Positions 45,140-54,702 are shown, numbered from the stretch's first letter. The stretch: DNA of 64,000 nucleotides from Aliiglaciecola sp041538045 (GCF_041538045.1 NZ_JBGOSE010000001.1:496001-560000), one strand, 5' to 3'. The notes: a model not told the origin generated them from the letters alone. Translations and numbers: made by a program.

Positions 45140-46189
45140 TTGCGGGGGCGTTTGTGGGTCGGTTTGTTTGATCAAATCGGCACTGGAGGGTGTTTTTTCT
45201 TCGAACTCTGATTTCCAACGCTGCTGTGAAACGTGATGTTTTATCAACTCAATACACTCATTGACCACGGCCAGCACTTCATCATCTAACGCTTCATCTT
45301 CGCTTGAGAAACGACCAATTCCGTGTTTGACAAAATCGTCGATTTTTTCTGGGGTCATGTCTTTCAGCAGGTTCACTATAGACTGGGTCACAATATCTGT
45401 TACAGCTGACTCTAAGGTGCGTTCTATGGTTGAGCCAAGCACAGGTACTAACTTTAAGCTTGAGATTTGTGGGTTGCCGGTCACTGCTTTGCCAACACTA
45501 TTACTCACGTGCTGACGGACAGACTCACCATGATCATTGTGCTCAATCGATTCACCAATATGACTCATCACCGAAGCTGTCCATCGGGTTATTACTGGTA
45601 GCCTAGAGGCTAAGACATTTTTAGTGATATCTTCCACCAAAGGCGAGCCTGCAGCGATATCCTTTTGCGCATCGGAAAGGACTTTTACAACAATGCGGTC
45701 GGACAGTTCTTCTACAAATACATCGTAATAAAATGCGATAAAGCGAAATAAGGCGGTACGTCTAAGGTCAATAATTTCATATTTATGCAGGCGATGTAAA
45801 ATGGAGAATATTCGTAAGAATCGGAATATTCGCGCGGCCCCAAGGGGGATACAACCAATTAAATCATAAAAGTGGATGAACGGGAAAAAATACCATCTTA
45901 GATAGGTCTTTTTAATTACTGCCATTATCCAGCGCAAACAAAATTCGGTCAGGAAAACCGCAACAAATGCCAAATCGATTAACAAAAAGTTTTTGTGAAT
46001 AGGCGCATAACCTGTCACTAAAGATTCCGACACATAAGCCAATGATTGTTTAACAATTTCAGTGCTGTAAAGGGAATCAAAGATAATCCAAATAAGATTA
46101 ATGAACAGTAATCCCAGCATTACCAAGTCGAGTAAAAGCCATGGTCCTTCATGGCTTTTATTCAGATTGTTTCGATTAAACCCCAGCAT
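45134..46189 (-). CDS. Voltage-sensor-like four-helix membrane protein without a pore
   Basis: This 351-residue inner-membrane protein has four N-terminal helices: 17-38, 68-88, 98-115 and 118-137. The fourth carries Arg120, Arg123, Arg126 and Arg133 (ARIFRFLRIFSILHRLHK), and helices 2 and 3 contain Glu82 and Asp109. This is the layout of an ion-channel voltage-sensor domain. No pore helices or selectivity filter follow; residues 140-351 look cytoplasmic and helical. AAGGA precedes the ATG. It lies 34 bases after mltD and is probably in the gloB-mltD operon. Function is unknown. Confidence 0.7.
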   Translation of the reverse strand: MLGFNRNNLNKSHEGPWLLLDLVMLGLLFINLIWIIFDSLYSTEIVKQSLAYVSESLVTGYAPIHKNFLLIDLAFVAVFLTEFCLRWIMAVIKKTYLRWYFFPFIHFYDLIGCIPLGAARIFRFLRIFSILHRLHKYEIIDLRRTALFRFIAFYYDVFVEELSDRIVVKVLSDAQKDIAAGSPLVEDITKNVLASRLPVITRWTASVMSHIGESIEHNDHGESVRQHVSNSVGKAVTGNPQISSLKLVPVLGSTIERTLESAVTDIVTQSIVNLLKDMTPEKIDDFVKHGIGRFSSEDEALDDEVLAVVNECIELIKHHVSQQRWKSEFEEKTPSSADLIKQTDPQTPPQL

Positions 46190-46223
46190 CGCTCATTCCT
46201 TTTCACTTTCTTACGCTAATCAC

Positions 46224-47915
46224 TTAGGTGCGAGTCACGTCCACATAGACTTTTATTTTTTGCCCAGGCTGTAAATACTTACGTAGTTTATCTTGGTTCC
46301 ATCGTTTTAAGTCGCCCAAATTAACCTTAAATTTGTTTGCTATTCGAGCCAATGAATCTCCTTTTCTAACGGTGTAAGTTAGCGTGCGCATTACCGCATC
46401 TTTGCGCTGAGACTCCGATACCTGTCTCACCCAGATCACTAAATCCTTGCCGGGCATCAAGGGGTCATTTGGCGCCATGCCATTCCATTTGGCTAAGCTG
46501 CGCATATCAACTTTGTATTTGCGGCTGAGATCCCAAAAAGTATCACCGCTTTTTACTTTATGATTTAAGGAGTAGCTACCGCGAGGTTTAGATTGAGTTG
46601 TTGCTAGCCGTTGCTCTTGGGATAGGGAATAGGAGTCCAAAGATTTCAGTGATACAGGCACTAACATATAGTCTCCCACTCGGATCATATTGCCCAGCAT
46701 ATCATTCACCCCTTTAATGACATCGACGGTGGTGTGATACTGTTTAGCCAGTTTCAATAAACTGTCGCCGCTTTTGATTTTGTGACGAACCCAGTTGAGG
46801 CGCTCATTTTCTTCAATTTTATTTAACGCCAATTCAAAGTTTTCAACACTTTCAATGGGTAAAAGCAGTCTGTGAGGACCATCGGGATCCGTTGCCCAGC
46901 GGTTGAAGCCTGCATTCAACAAATGTAGCTCTTTGAGGGTTAAGCCTGCAAGATCCGCTGCCAAGGCAAGATCGATTTGTGTCTCAACATCGACTACCTT
47001 TACAAAAGGTTTATTTGGGATGGCTGTCCATACAATGTTGTTATCATCTGCATCTTTTAAAATACTGCTCAGGGCTAATAACTTAGGCACATAAGCACGG
47101 GTTTCTTTGGGCAAATCTAATGACCAGAAATCCGTTGGTTTACCGGCTTTTTTATTACGTCTAATGGCACTTCTTACTCTACCTTCACCTGAATTGTATG
47201 CGGCTAATGCATGTAACCAGTCACCATCAAACATATTATGCAAATAAGTGAGGTAGGCAATAGCTCCTTCAGTGGATGCAACTACGTCTCGTCTGCCGTC
47301 GTACCACCAGGTTTGTTTCATACCAAAGCGTTTTCCGGTACCTGGGATAAACTGCCACATGCCTGCAGCGCGACCATGGGAGTAGGCGAAAGGGTCAAAT
47401 GCGCTTTCTACTATGGGCAAAAAAACCAGCTCTAGGGGCATTTGATTTTTTTCTATTTGTTCAACAATGTAGTGCATAAAAGGTTTGGCACGGGTAGCAA
47501 CACGTTGCATATAGTGAGGGTGTTTCAGGTACCAGTTTTTTTGCGCTTTTAAGCGGTCATTGTCGGGAATAGGAAAGGTTAATTGCTGTTTAATTCTTAG
47601 CCAAAGGTTCTCGGGGCTTTCAGATGAATCGTTATTATCCGCAATTTCATCCGCGGGTAACTCTACATAATTATCTGGCTCAACGGTTATTTCGACTATT
47701 TCTGTGGGGTGAGTGACCGGAATGGTGCCGTGGGAAGCAGAGGTACAATCAAAAAGTTCATCGGCTAAAGCATGTTTTTGTTTGCAGCTTTTTGATATTT
47801 GCTCGGCGATGAGTTGTTCTTGATGGGTTTGTTTTTCCGTTTCCCCATGGGATTCCGCCATAAAAGTTTGGCAACCCGCTAATATCATTAACAATGAAAA
47901 AGAAGTCATTTTCAT
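46224..47915 (-). CDS. mltD: Membrane-bound lytic murein transglycosylase D
   Basis: This 563-residue lipoprotein cleaves peptidoglycan glycan strands with 1,6-anhydro end formation. The signal peptide ends at the lipobox LMILAGC. The SLT domain has the catalytic Glu in FLPIVESAFDPFAYSHG, then GMWQFIPGTGKRFG and ALAAYNSGEGRVRSA. Three LysM repeats follow (HKIKSGDSLLKLAK, HKVKSGDTFWDLSR, YTVRKGDSLARIAN). ATG 47915 is chosen because longer forms would overlap gloB and bury the signal peptide. Confidence 0.93.
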   Translation of the reverse strand: MKMTSFSLLMILAGCQTFMAESHGETEKQTHQEQLIAEQISKSCKQKHALADELFDCTSASHGTIPVTHPTEIVEITVEPDNYVELPADEIADNNDSSESPENLWLRIKQQLTFPIPDNDRLKAQKNWYLKHPHYMQRVATRAKPFMHYIVEQIEKNQMPLELVFLPIVESAFDPFAYSHGRAAGMWQFIPGTGKRFGMKQTWWYDGRRDVVASTEGAIAYLTYLHNMFDGDWLHALAAYNSGEGRVRSAIRRNKKAGKPTDFWSLDLPKETRAYVPKLLALSSILKDADDNNIVWTAIPNKPFVKVVDVETQIDLALAADLAGLTLKELHLLNAGFNRWATDPDGPHRLLLPIESVENFELALNKIEENERLNWVRHKIKSGDSLLKLAKQYHTTVDVIKGVNDMLGNMIRVGDYMLVPVSLKSLDSYSLSQEQRLATTQSKPRGSYSLNHKVKSGDTFWDLSRKYKVDMRSLAKWNGMAPNDPLMPGKDLVIWVRQVSESQRKDAVMRTLTYTVRKGDSLARIANKFKVNLGDLKRWNQDKLRKYLQPGQKIKVYVDVTRT

Positions 47916-47958
47916 TGCGGTTTTAAAAATTCCGGTTTGAGCGTTATCATTGGCGCCA

Positions 47959-48753
47959 CTAAAAATTGTCTTTCCATTGCCTGACGGCGGCGAAAACCTC
48001 GGTTTCGTTGGAAAACTTCTTGCCAACAAATTGTTCTGCATTATTTTTTATTTCATCCTGTTGCGCGCGTAAAAACGGATTGATCGCTTTTTGTTGTTCG
48101 ATATTCGACGGCAGGGTTGGTAATCCCTGCTTTCTTTGTTGTTTTGCCCAATCTGCATAGGCCTGTAAAGCACTGTTGTCAGGCTCTACATTTAGCGCAA
48201 AATCCACATTAGCTAAAGTATACTCGTGGGTACAATAGACCTTAGTTTGTGCTGGGAGTTTCATTAATTTCCCCAAAGATTCATACATTTGTTGTGGGGT
48301 TCCTTCAAACAGCCTTCCACACCCCGCTGAAAATAAGGTATCTCCACAAAACAACATATTTTGACCGTAAAAAGCAATATGGTCCAAGGTATGACCTGGT
48401 ACCTCTATCACCGCTAATTCAAGATCCAAGAAATCGAGCACCACTGAGTCGCCATCTTGCAATCTTGTTGTTAAGCCTTGAATACTACCATACTCTGGTC
48501 CTAGTACGGGGATCTGTGGAGCGTATTTAACTAGAGCCAATATTCCACCTGTATGATCACTGTGATGGTGGGTGATTAAAATGCCTTTTAAGGTCAAACC
48601 TTCTGCTTGAATGTAATCTATAACTGGCTTGGCATCACCGGGGTCAACCACCCAACAATTTACACCGTTATGAATACACCAAATATAATTATCGGTGAAA
48701 GCGGGAATTGGAAAAACTGAGAGCTTTAACTGAGTTTGTGTTGTTTGAGACAT
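47959..48753 (-). CDS. gloB: Hydroxyacylglutathione hydrolase (glyoxalase II)
   Basis: This 264-residue metallo-beta-lactamase-fold enzyme hydrolyses S-lactoylglutathione in methylglyoxal detoxification. The metal site is ILITHHHSDHTGG, with further ligands in GHTLDHIAFY, FCGDTLFSAGCGRLFEG and YCTHEYTLANV. It is divergent from a YafS-like methyltransferase and 43 bases upstream of mltD, the enteric gene arrangement. Confidence 0.95.
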   Translation of the reverse strand: MSQTTQTQLKLSVFPIPAFTDNYIWCIHNGVNCWVVDPGDAKPVIDYIQAEGLTLKGILITHHHSDHTGGILALVKYAPQIPVLGPEYGSIQGLTTRLQDGDSVVLDFLDLELAVIEVPGHTLDHIAFYGQNMLFCGDTLFSAGCGRLFEGTPQQMYESLGKLMKLPAQTKVYCTHEYTLANVDFALNVEPDNSALQAYADWAKQQRKQGLPTLPSNIEQQKAINPFLRAQQDEIKNNAEQFVGKKFSNETEVFAAVRQWKDNF

Positions 48754-48829
48754 AATTACCTTGCTTGTGTCGCTTCGCTAGTGTTGTACTATAAGAAGTT
48801 GTTGGTAGCTGCGCAATTGTTTGGACAAT

Positions 48830-49609
48830 ATGAAGCCTGCTTTAATTTCTAAAAAACCGATTTACCCTACATCTTGGCAAGCTTTGCCCGTGGGTGAAGA
48901 CATGAAACAGCATGTGCAAACTAGCATAGAAATAAGCAGTCGGCGCTTTTTTGGTTATCATTTGGTTAAATTAGGCTGTTTGAGCAGTCAAATCGATTTA
49001 CCGGAATGTGCTATCAAACACATTGTTAACGTGGTTGATGATAAGTGTCTTGAGCAACATCAAAACTTCAAAGGGGGCAAAGTGATTGCCAAAAGCCATG
49101 AGTTGCCCTTTAGCGAAAATAGTATTGATGCTTATTTGTTAGCCCATGAATTAGACTTTTCAAAAGACCCCCATCAAATTTTAAGGGAAGTGGATAGAAC
49201 CTTAATTCCCAATGGTCATGTTGTAATTGTTGGTTTCAACCCTTTTAGCCTGGCCGGCATTTTTCGCTATCTACCTTTAAAGTCGAATAAGGTGTTACGA
49301 GAAGCCCGCTTTTTTAGCAGTATGCGCATAAATGACTGGTTGCATTTACTTGGGTTCGAAACCATAGAGCAACATCAATTAGTGTTCTCTAGTCTGCTGT
49401 TTAAACGTAAATCACGGATTTTTTCCGCTATAGAGTCCTTTTGTCGGCAGTATTTACCTATTTTTTCCAGTATTTACGTCATAGTGGCTAAAAAGCGTGT
49501 GGTTCCTCTGTCTTTAATTAAGCCGAAATGGAAACCTTCTCCGAAGTTTTCAACGGTGGGGGCAAGTGTGCGGACATCAATGCAGAAAAATAGCGCGGAT
49601 AGCCGTTAA
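48830..49609 (+). CDS. Class I SAM-dependent methyltransferase (YafS-like)
   Basis: This 259-residue protein has a Methyltransf_11-like core: LPFSENSIDAYLLAHELDFS, then PHQILREVDRTLIPNGHVVI and GFNPFSLAGI. The glycine-rich SAM loop is weak (IKHIVNVVDDK), as in YafS. The divergent gloB neighbour supports the YafS relationship. The substrate is unknown. ATG 48830 is favoured over the upstream TTG. Confidence 0.8.
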   Translation: MKPALISKKPIYPTSWQALPVGEDMKQHVQTSIEISSRRFFGYHLVKLGCLSSQIDLPECAIKHIVNVVDDKCLEQHQNFKGGKVIAKSHELPFSENSIDAYLLAHELDFSKDPHQILREVDRTLIPNGHVVIVGFNPFSLAGIFRYLPLKSNKVLREARFFSSMRINDWLHLLGFETIEQHQLVFSSLLFKRKSRIFSAIESFCRQYLPIFSSIYVIVAKKRVVPLSLIKPKWKPSPKFSTVGASVRTSMQKNSADSR

Positions 49610-49651
49610 AGCGTTGCCCACGGCCATTAGGTTATCTCTTCGGCCATAAAA

Positions 49652-49675
49652 AAAGGCGTTCTAATGAACGCCTTT
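49652..49675. terminator. Bidirectional terminator between methyltransferase gene and metG
   Basis: AAAGGCGTTC and GAACGCCTTT form a perfect ten-base stem with a TAAT loop. The A-run on its left becomes a T-run for metG on the minus strand. Confidence 0.8.
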
Positions 49676-49705
49676 AGATGATTATTTTAACCCTAGTAGA
49701 ACCGC

Positions 49706-51754
49706 TTATTTCACCTTCATACCAGGTTGTGCGCCTTCATGGGGTTCCATAATCCAAAGATCTTTGCCACCAGGACCGGCTGCTAATACCATGCCTTCAG
49801 ATAAACCGAAACGCATTTTACGAGGGGCTAAGTTGGCCACCATTACCGTTAACTTACCTTCCAACTCTTCAGGTTGATAAGCCGACTTAATACCGGCAAA
49901 GACTTGTTTAGTCTCACCGCCTAAGTCTAATTGAAGACGCAGTAATTTATCTGCTCCTTCCACGTGCTCGGCTTTGGCTATCTTAGCGATGCGCAGGTCG
50001 ACTTTAGCAAAGTCGTCAAAGCTAATGGTTTCGCCAATGGGATCTTTATCCAATGGGCTGGCATCTGCCGATGCTTTAGGAGCAGGCGCTGGGGCTTTCT
50101 TAGGCTCAAGATTTTCTTTTGAGTCTTCAATAATTGCATTCACCTTGTCCATATCAACACGCTGCATCAAGGCTTTAAATTTATTGATTTGGTGTTTACC
50201 CAAGTCGCGTTGTGCACTGTCCCAATCAAGGTTGTCGTTAAGGAAAGCTTCCGCTTGTTCTGCCAATTTTGGCAACACAGGTTTCAGGTAAACCACTAAG
50301 ATACGGAACAAGTTGATACCCAATGAACAAACGTCATGGGTGTATTGCTCTTTGCCTTCTTCTTTGATGGTAACCCAAGGTGCTTGGGCATCAATGAATT
50401 GGTTGGCTTTGTCTGCCAGTGCCATAATTTCACGGATAGCACGATTGTACTGACGCTTTTCATACATGTTGGCAATGTCATCAGATGCCTGTTTAAATTG
50501 GGCAAGCAATTCAGGCTCAATAACATTATCCGATAAGGTAGCGTCAAAACGTTTGGTAATAAACCCAGCACAACGACTGGCGATATTAACGACTTTGCCG
50601 ACTAAATCAGAATTTACTTTTTGGGCAAAATCTTCCAAATTTAAATCAATATCTGTGACGCCATCACTCAGTTTAGATGCGTAATAATAACGTAGATATT
50701 CTGGGTTTAGGTGATCTAGATAAGTACGACCTTTAATGAAGGTACCACTAGATTTAGACATTTTGGCCCCATTTACGGTGACAAAACCGTGCACATTAAC
50801 CCCAGTAGGCTTACGGTAGCCAGCGCCTTCTAGCATGGCTGGCCAGAACAAGCAGTGGAAGTAAGTGATGTCTTTACCAATAAAGTGATACAACTCAGCA
50901 TCAGAGTCAGGATTCCAAAAACTATCGAAATCAATATCGTGTTGGTTACAGTAGTTTTTGAAACTTGCCATGTAACCCACTGGGGCATCTACCCAAACAT
51001 AGAAGAATTTGTTCGGTGCGCCAGGAATTTCAAATCCAAAATAAGGTGCATCGCGGCTGATATCCCACTGCTGCAAACCTTCGTCAAACCACTCTTTTAG
51101 TTTATTCGCTATCTCTTCTTGCAACGCTCCACTAACAAGCCAATCTTTAAGCATGTTTTCAAATTTAGGCAAGTCAAAGAAGTAATGCTCTGAATCTTTC
51201 AAAATAGGCGTAGCACCAGAAACCACAGAGCGAGGGTTGATCACTTCGGTTGGGCTATACGTTGCGCTACAAACGTCACAACTATCGCCATTTTGGTTTT
51301 CCGCTTTGCAAGACGGGCAAGTACCTTTGATGAAACGGTCTGGCAAGAACATGTTCTTTTCCGGATCATACAACTGACTAATAGTACGTTTGCTAATATA
51401 GCCGGATTTATCTAAGCGATTATAAATCTCTTCGCAAAGCTCTTTGTTTTCATCCGAATGGGTAACATAGTAGTTATCGTATTCAATATGAAAATCTAAT
51501 AAATCTTGATGATGTTCCGCACGTGTCTGCGCTACCATTTGTTCAGGGGTTATTCCTAACTCCTGGGCTTTTAGCATAACAGGTGTACCATGTGCATCAT
51601 CTGCACAAACACTGTAGCATTGGTGGCCTCGCATTCGTTGATAACGTGTCCATATATCAGTTTGAATGTGTTCCAGTAAGTGGCCTAAATGGATAGAACC
51701 ATTGGCATAAGGTAAGGCACTGGTGACGAGTATTTTACGTGGCTGATTTGGCAT
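49706..51754 (-). CDS. metG: Methionyl-tRNA synthetase
   Basis: This 682-residue class I synthetase has the HIGH-type motif YANGSIHLGHLLEHI, a four-Cys zinc knuckle (GTCPSCKAENQNGDSCDVC), the KMSKS motif GAKMSKSSGTFI and a C-terminal EMAP/Trbp111-like tRNA-binding domain (VDLRIAKI to the end). It charges initiator and elongator tRNA-Met. It is divergent from mrp, as in many gammaproteobacteria. Confidence 0.96.
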   Translation of the reverse strand: MPNQPRKILVTSALPYANGSIHLGHLLEHIQTDIWTRYQRMRGHQCYSVCADDAHGTPVMLKAQELGITPEQMVAQTRAEHHQDLLDFHIEYDNYYVTHSDENKELCEEIYNRLDKSGYISKRTISQLYDPEKNMFLPDRFIKGTCPSCKAENQNGDSCDVCSATYSPTEVINPRSVVSGATPILKDSEHYFFDLPKFENMLKDWLVSGALQEEIANKLKEWFDEGLQQWDISRDAPYFGFEIPGAPNKFFYVWVDAPVGYMASFKNYCNQHDIDFDSFWNPDSDAELYHFIGKDITYFHCLFWPAMLEGAGYRKPTGVNVHGFVTVNGAKMSKSSGTFIKGRTYLDHLNPEYLRYYYASKLSDGVTDIDLNLEDFAQKVNSDLVGKVVNIASRCAGFITKRFDATLSDNVIEPELLAQFKQASDDIANMYEKRQYNRAIREIMALADKANQFIDAQAPWVTIKEEGKEQYTHDVCSLGINLFRILVVYLKPVLPKLAEQAEAFLNDNLDWDSAQRDLGKHQINKFKALMQRVDMDKVNAIIEDSKENLEPKKAPAPAPKASADASPLDKDPIGETISFDDFAKVDLRIAKIAKAEHVEGADKLLRLQLDLGGETKQVFAGIKSAYQPEELEGKLTVMVANLAPRKMRFGLSEGMVLAAGPGGKDLWIMEPHEGAQPGMKVK

Positions 51755-51871
51755 GTTTGATTACGAGTCTTGATTAGTTGAAAAAAGGACGCAAATGGTA
51801 ACGAAAATGCAGCCTTAATGCATTAGTAAAACGACAGAAATTCAGATAAATTGCATCAAAAGGAGTCACCT

Positions 51872-52933
51872 TTGTCGAATATCATCTTTAATCAGGCTCA
51901 GATACAGCAAATTTGTCAGCTCATTGGCCAAATGTTGAGCTTGTCTGAAACCCAAACCTTGGATTGTCTGACCCAAACAGCGCAGAATCTGCAATTTTGT
52001 TTCCCCTTTGTCTGTGAACAAGATTTTCCGGTGATATTGGACGGTATCGATGAATTGGGGTTGGATGCCAGTAAGGTGATCTTAAGCTGTGAAATCGCCG
52101 TGAAAAAAACCAAAGTCAATCGCCTTAATAAGATCAAAAACATTATTGCCATAGCCTCAGGTAAAGGCGGCGTGGGCAAGTCGACCACTGCGGTTAATTT
52201 GGCCTTTGCGTTACAGGCACAAGGGGCAAAAGTCGGGATTTTGGATGCAGATATTTATGGTCCTTCGGTGCCCATTATGTTGGGCAATCCCAATGCAAAA
52301 CCCCAAAGCGAAGACAACAAACACATGATCCCTTTACGTTGTCAGGGGGTGGTGGCAAATTCCATTGGTTATTTAGTACCAAATGAAGATGCCGCCGTGT
52401 GGCGTGGGCCCATGGCCAGTAAAGCGCTACAGCAAATTCTTAATGAAACTCTATGGCCTGAATTAGATTATTTGATTGTGGATATGCCACCAGGAACGGG
52501 GGATATTCAATTAACCATGGCACAAATGGTACCTTTAACGGCTGCGGTAGTGGTGACAACACCTCAGGATATCGCCTTGGCCGATGCCACAAAGGGCATT
52601 GCCATGTTCAACAAAGTGAATATTCCGGTTTTGGGGGTGGTGGAAAACATGAGCTATTACCAATGCCGTAAATGCGGCAACAAAGAGTTTGTGTTTGCCA
52701 GTGGTGGTGGGCAGGCCTTAGCAAAAGAGCAAAGCTTAGAATTGCTCGCCCAGCTACCCTTAGATATTCAAATTCGCGAGCACGCTGACCAAGGTACGCC
52801 GTTAATTATTGCCCAGCCAGATAGTGAACTGGCCCAAGGATATTTACACGCAGCGAAAAAAATGTCACAACAACTTGCCTACAACAAAACCTTAAATAAC
52901 GATGATTCCATTCCAATTGTTGAAAAACATTGA
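51872..52933 (+). CDS. apbC: Mrp/ApbC iron-sulfur cluster carrier ATPase
   Basis: This 353-residue P-loop protein assembles or carries Fe-S clusters. It has a deviant Walker A GKGGVGKSTT, the motif DADIYGPSVP, MPPGTGDIQLT and the C-terminal CxxC (YYQCRKCGNKE) that binds the bridging cluster. The start is TTG 51872, set by AGGAG at 51861-51865 with six-base spacing; an upstream TTG at 51851 overlaps that site less well. It is divergent from metG and upstream of dcd. Confidence 0.93.
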   Translation: MSNIIFNQAQIQQICQLIGQMLSLSETQTLDCLTQTAQNLQFCFPFVCEQDFPVILDGIDELGLDASKVILSCEIAVKKTKVNRLNKIKNIIAIASGKGGVGKSTTAVNLAFALQAQGAKVGILDADIYGPSVPIMLGNPNAKPQSEDNKHMIPLRCQGVVANSIGYLVPNEDAAVWRGPMASKALQQILNETLWPELDYLIVDMPPGTGDIQLTMAQMVPLTAAVVVTTPQDIALADATKGIAMFNKVNIPVLGVVENMSYYQCRKCGNKEFVFASGGGQALAKEQSLELLAQLPLDIQIREHADQGTPLIIAQPDSELAQGYLHAAKKMSQQLAYNKTLNNDDSIPIVEKH

Positions 52934-53022
52934 ACAAGGGCACATTGGCGATCATAATGTGCGCGAATTGAGCTTTAAACCAAACACCGCAGGTTGCGCG
53001 GTACACTTACAGAGAATATTTC

Positions 53023-53613
53023 ATGCGCTTATGTGATAAAGATATCTTTCAATACATACAAGAAGGCAAAATTTCGATTTCTCCTGAACCTGATTATTCT
53101 GAAATCAGTGGTGTAACCGTGGATATCCGACTTGGCAATAAGTTTCGGGTTTTCGAAGATCATACCGCTCCTTTTATCGATCTTAGTGGCCCTAAAGCGG
53201 AAGTTCAAGAAGCCATGAATACGGTAATGAGTGACGAAATTGTTGTACCCGATGACAAAGCCTTTTTCCTTCACCCAGGGGAATTGGCCCTAGCCGTCAC
53301 CCATGAATCTGTCACCTTACCAGCGAATATAGTTGGTTGGTTAGACGGACGTTCGTCATTGGCGCGTTTGGGCTTGATGGTACACGTTACCGCCCACCGT
53401 ATTGATCCAGGCTGGTCGGGAAATATTGTTTTAGAGTTTTTCAATAGCGGTAAACTACCACTGGCGTTAAAACCTAAGATGAAAATTGGTGCTATCAGTT
53501 TTGAAGTCTTGTCTGATTATGCTGAAAAACCCTATAGCAGTCGCGCTGATGCAAAATATCGTAATCAAGATGGGGCTATTGCCAGCCGAATCAGCGCTGA
53601 CGATAAATCCTAA
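53023..53613 (+). CDS. dcd: dCTP deaminase
   Basis: The 196-residue length fits homotrimeric dCTP deaminase, which makes dUTP for thymidylate synthesis. The signature GRSSLARLGLMVHVTAHRID and GWSGNIVLEFFNSGKLPL include the catalytic Glu. RLGNKFRVFED lies near the N-terminus. It follows apbC by 89 bases. Confidence 0.96.
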   Translation: MRLCDKDIFQYIQEGKISISPEPDYSEISGVTVDIRLGNKFRVFEDHTAPFIDLSGPKAEVQEAMNTVMSDEIVVPDDKAFFLHPGELALAVTHESVTLPANIVGWLDGRSSLARLGLMVHVTAHRIDPGWSGNIVLEFFNSGKLPLALKPKMKIGAISFEVLSDYAEKPYSSRADAKYRNQDGAIASRISADDKS

Positions 53614-53632
53614 CTAGTTAGGTTTAACTCAC

Positions 53633-53704
53633 TCAGTTGTGGATGGTCATTCTAAGCTGACTTGGGGTTAATCCCGTCCAACGTTTGACCGAACGGCGGA
53701 AATT
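53633..53704 (-). pseudogene. C-terminal remnant of an AraC family regulator
   Basis: The minus strand reads NFRRSVKRWTGLTPSQLR followed by five more residues and a TGA (53633-53635). This is the conserved last helix and tail of AraC-type DNA-binding domains. Upstream in the same frame the AraC pattern stops at about 53704, where phytase-like sequence begins on the opposite strand. Only about 24 codons are left. Confidence 0.6.
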
Positions 53705-53954
53705 TAGTGTCTTCCCATTAGACGATAATACTCATTATTTAGCTAGTTTTCCCATTGATATAGATTTTGTAGCAGGACTAGGTGGCGTTTCCGAAACCGA
53801 TGGTTTGGAGCTCACGTCTGTCAGTTTAGGTTCCAAGCTGCCAAATGGTTTATTGGTGGTTCAAGATGGACGAAACCGCCTACCCAACGCCCCTCAGAAC
53901 TTTAAGCTGGTGGATGGAAAGTTAATCAAGCAGCTTTTAAGGCAATGGTTATAA
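53685..53954 (+). pseudogene. C-terminal remnant of a beta-propeller phytase-like gene
   Basis: There are 89 codons containing VAGLGGVSETDGLELTSV and VQDGRNRLPNAPQNFKLV. This is the last blade of beta-propeller phytases (usually 370-650 residues), which release phosphate from phytate outside the cytoplasm. No signal peptide, no earlier blades and no plausible start are present; the apparent TTG start lies in AraC-derived sequence. It is a 3' fragment and cannot form a propeller. Confidence 0.7.
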
Positions 53955-53968
53955 ATTTAACATAAAAA

Positions 53969-53988
53969 AGCCCCATTAAATCGGGGCT
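53969..53988 (-). terminator. Terminator for PEP-CTERM gene
   Basis: AGCCCC and GGGGCT form the stem around an eight-base loop. On the minus strand TTTTTT follows directly. It ends the PEP-CTERM transcript. Confidence 0.65.
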
Positions 53989-54015
53989 GTTCGAATGTAG
54001 GTAAAGCAATTTCGA

Positions 54016-54702
54016 TTAGTGTTGTTTTAGTTGGCGTCGACCTAACATGAGTAACCCTAAGGCAAAAATTGCAATTAAAGAGGGTTCTGGAATATCGTCA
54101 GGGTCGGGGTCAACAATATCTGCTTCACCGGCAACGCCTATGGTAAAACCGTGCCAAACTTCAGTTAGGTGTGTAAAACTAATTGAGGTATGGCTTCCTG
54201 CAGCAAGTATAACACCATGTAATTCGCCGCTAGCGGTAAACCCGTCACCACTGCCATTCATAGTAGCGGTGCCGTTACCCCAGTAGCCAGAGCCTGTGCT
54301 TTCAAACTCAATTGGTGTGCTAAATAACGCATCCTGCCCATTCCAACTATTAATTGCGATATACACGTTTTCAATTGCAGAACTGAAAGAAATGGTAACT
54401 TCGCCTGCACTACCTAAAGCAATGAGTTCTGCAGCGGAAGGGGCATTATCAATACCACCATTGGTATATGCATCGCCGCTCCAATAATTCGTGCCTGCCC
54501 CCGTGGTTTGGGTAAAGTAATGATTACTACTACTTGTATAAGATACATCAATAATACTGCCGCCAATATCTAGTTGCCCACTAGCCGAAGATGGAGAGTC
54601 TTCACTGAGCCAATCGGTCCAATACACCGGATAACTGTATGCGTTTAAGCTAAAAAGGAAAAAAAGCAAAGTTGTACTAAATACCCGAGTGATTGATTTC
54701 AT
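54016..54702 (-). CDS. PEP-CTERM sorting-domain secreted protein
   Basis: This 228-residue protein has an N-terminal signal peptide (TTLLFFLFSLNAYSYP). A beta-rich body low in Cys and rich in Gly/Ser/Thr follows, then the C-terminal sorting signal: Pro-Glu-Pro, a hydrophobic helix and a final RRQ basic cluster. PEP-CTERM proteins are exported and processed by an exosortase, often for exopolysaccharide-linked surfaces. The exosortase is not in the window. The ligand or role is unknown. Confidence 0.85.
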   Translation of the reverse strand: MKSITRVFSTTLLFFLFSLNAYSYPVYWTDWLSEDSPSSASGQLDIGGSIIDVSYTSSSNHYFTQTTGAGTNYWSGDAYTNGGIDNAPSAAELIALGSAGEVTISFSSAIENVYIAINSWNGQDALFSTPIEFESTGSGYWGNGTATMNGSGDGFTASGELHGVILAAGSHTSISFTHLTEVWHGFTIGVAGEADIVDPDPDDIPEPSLIAIFALGLLMLGRRQLKQH

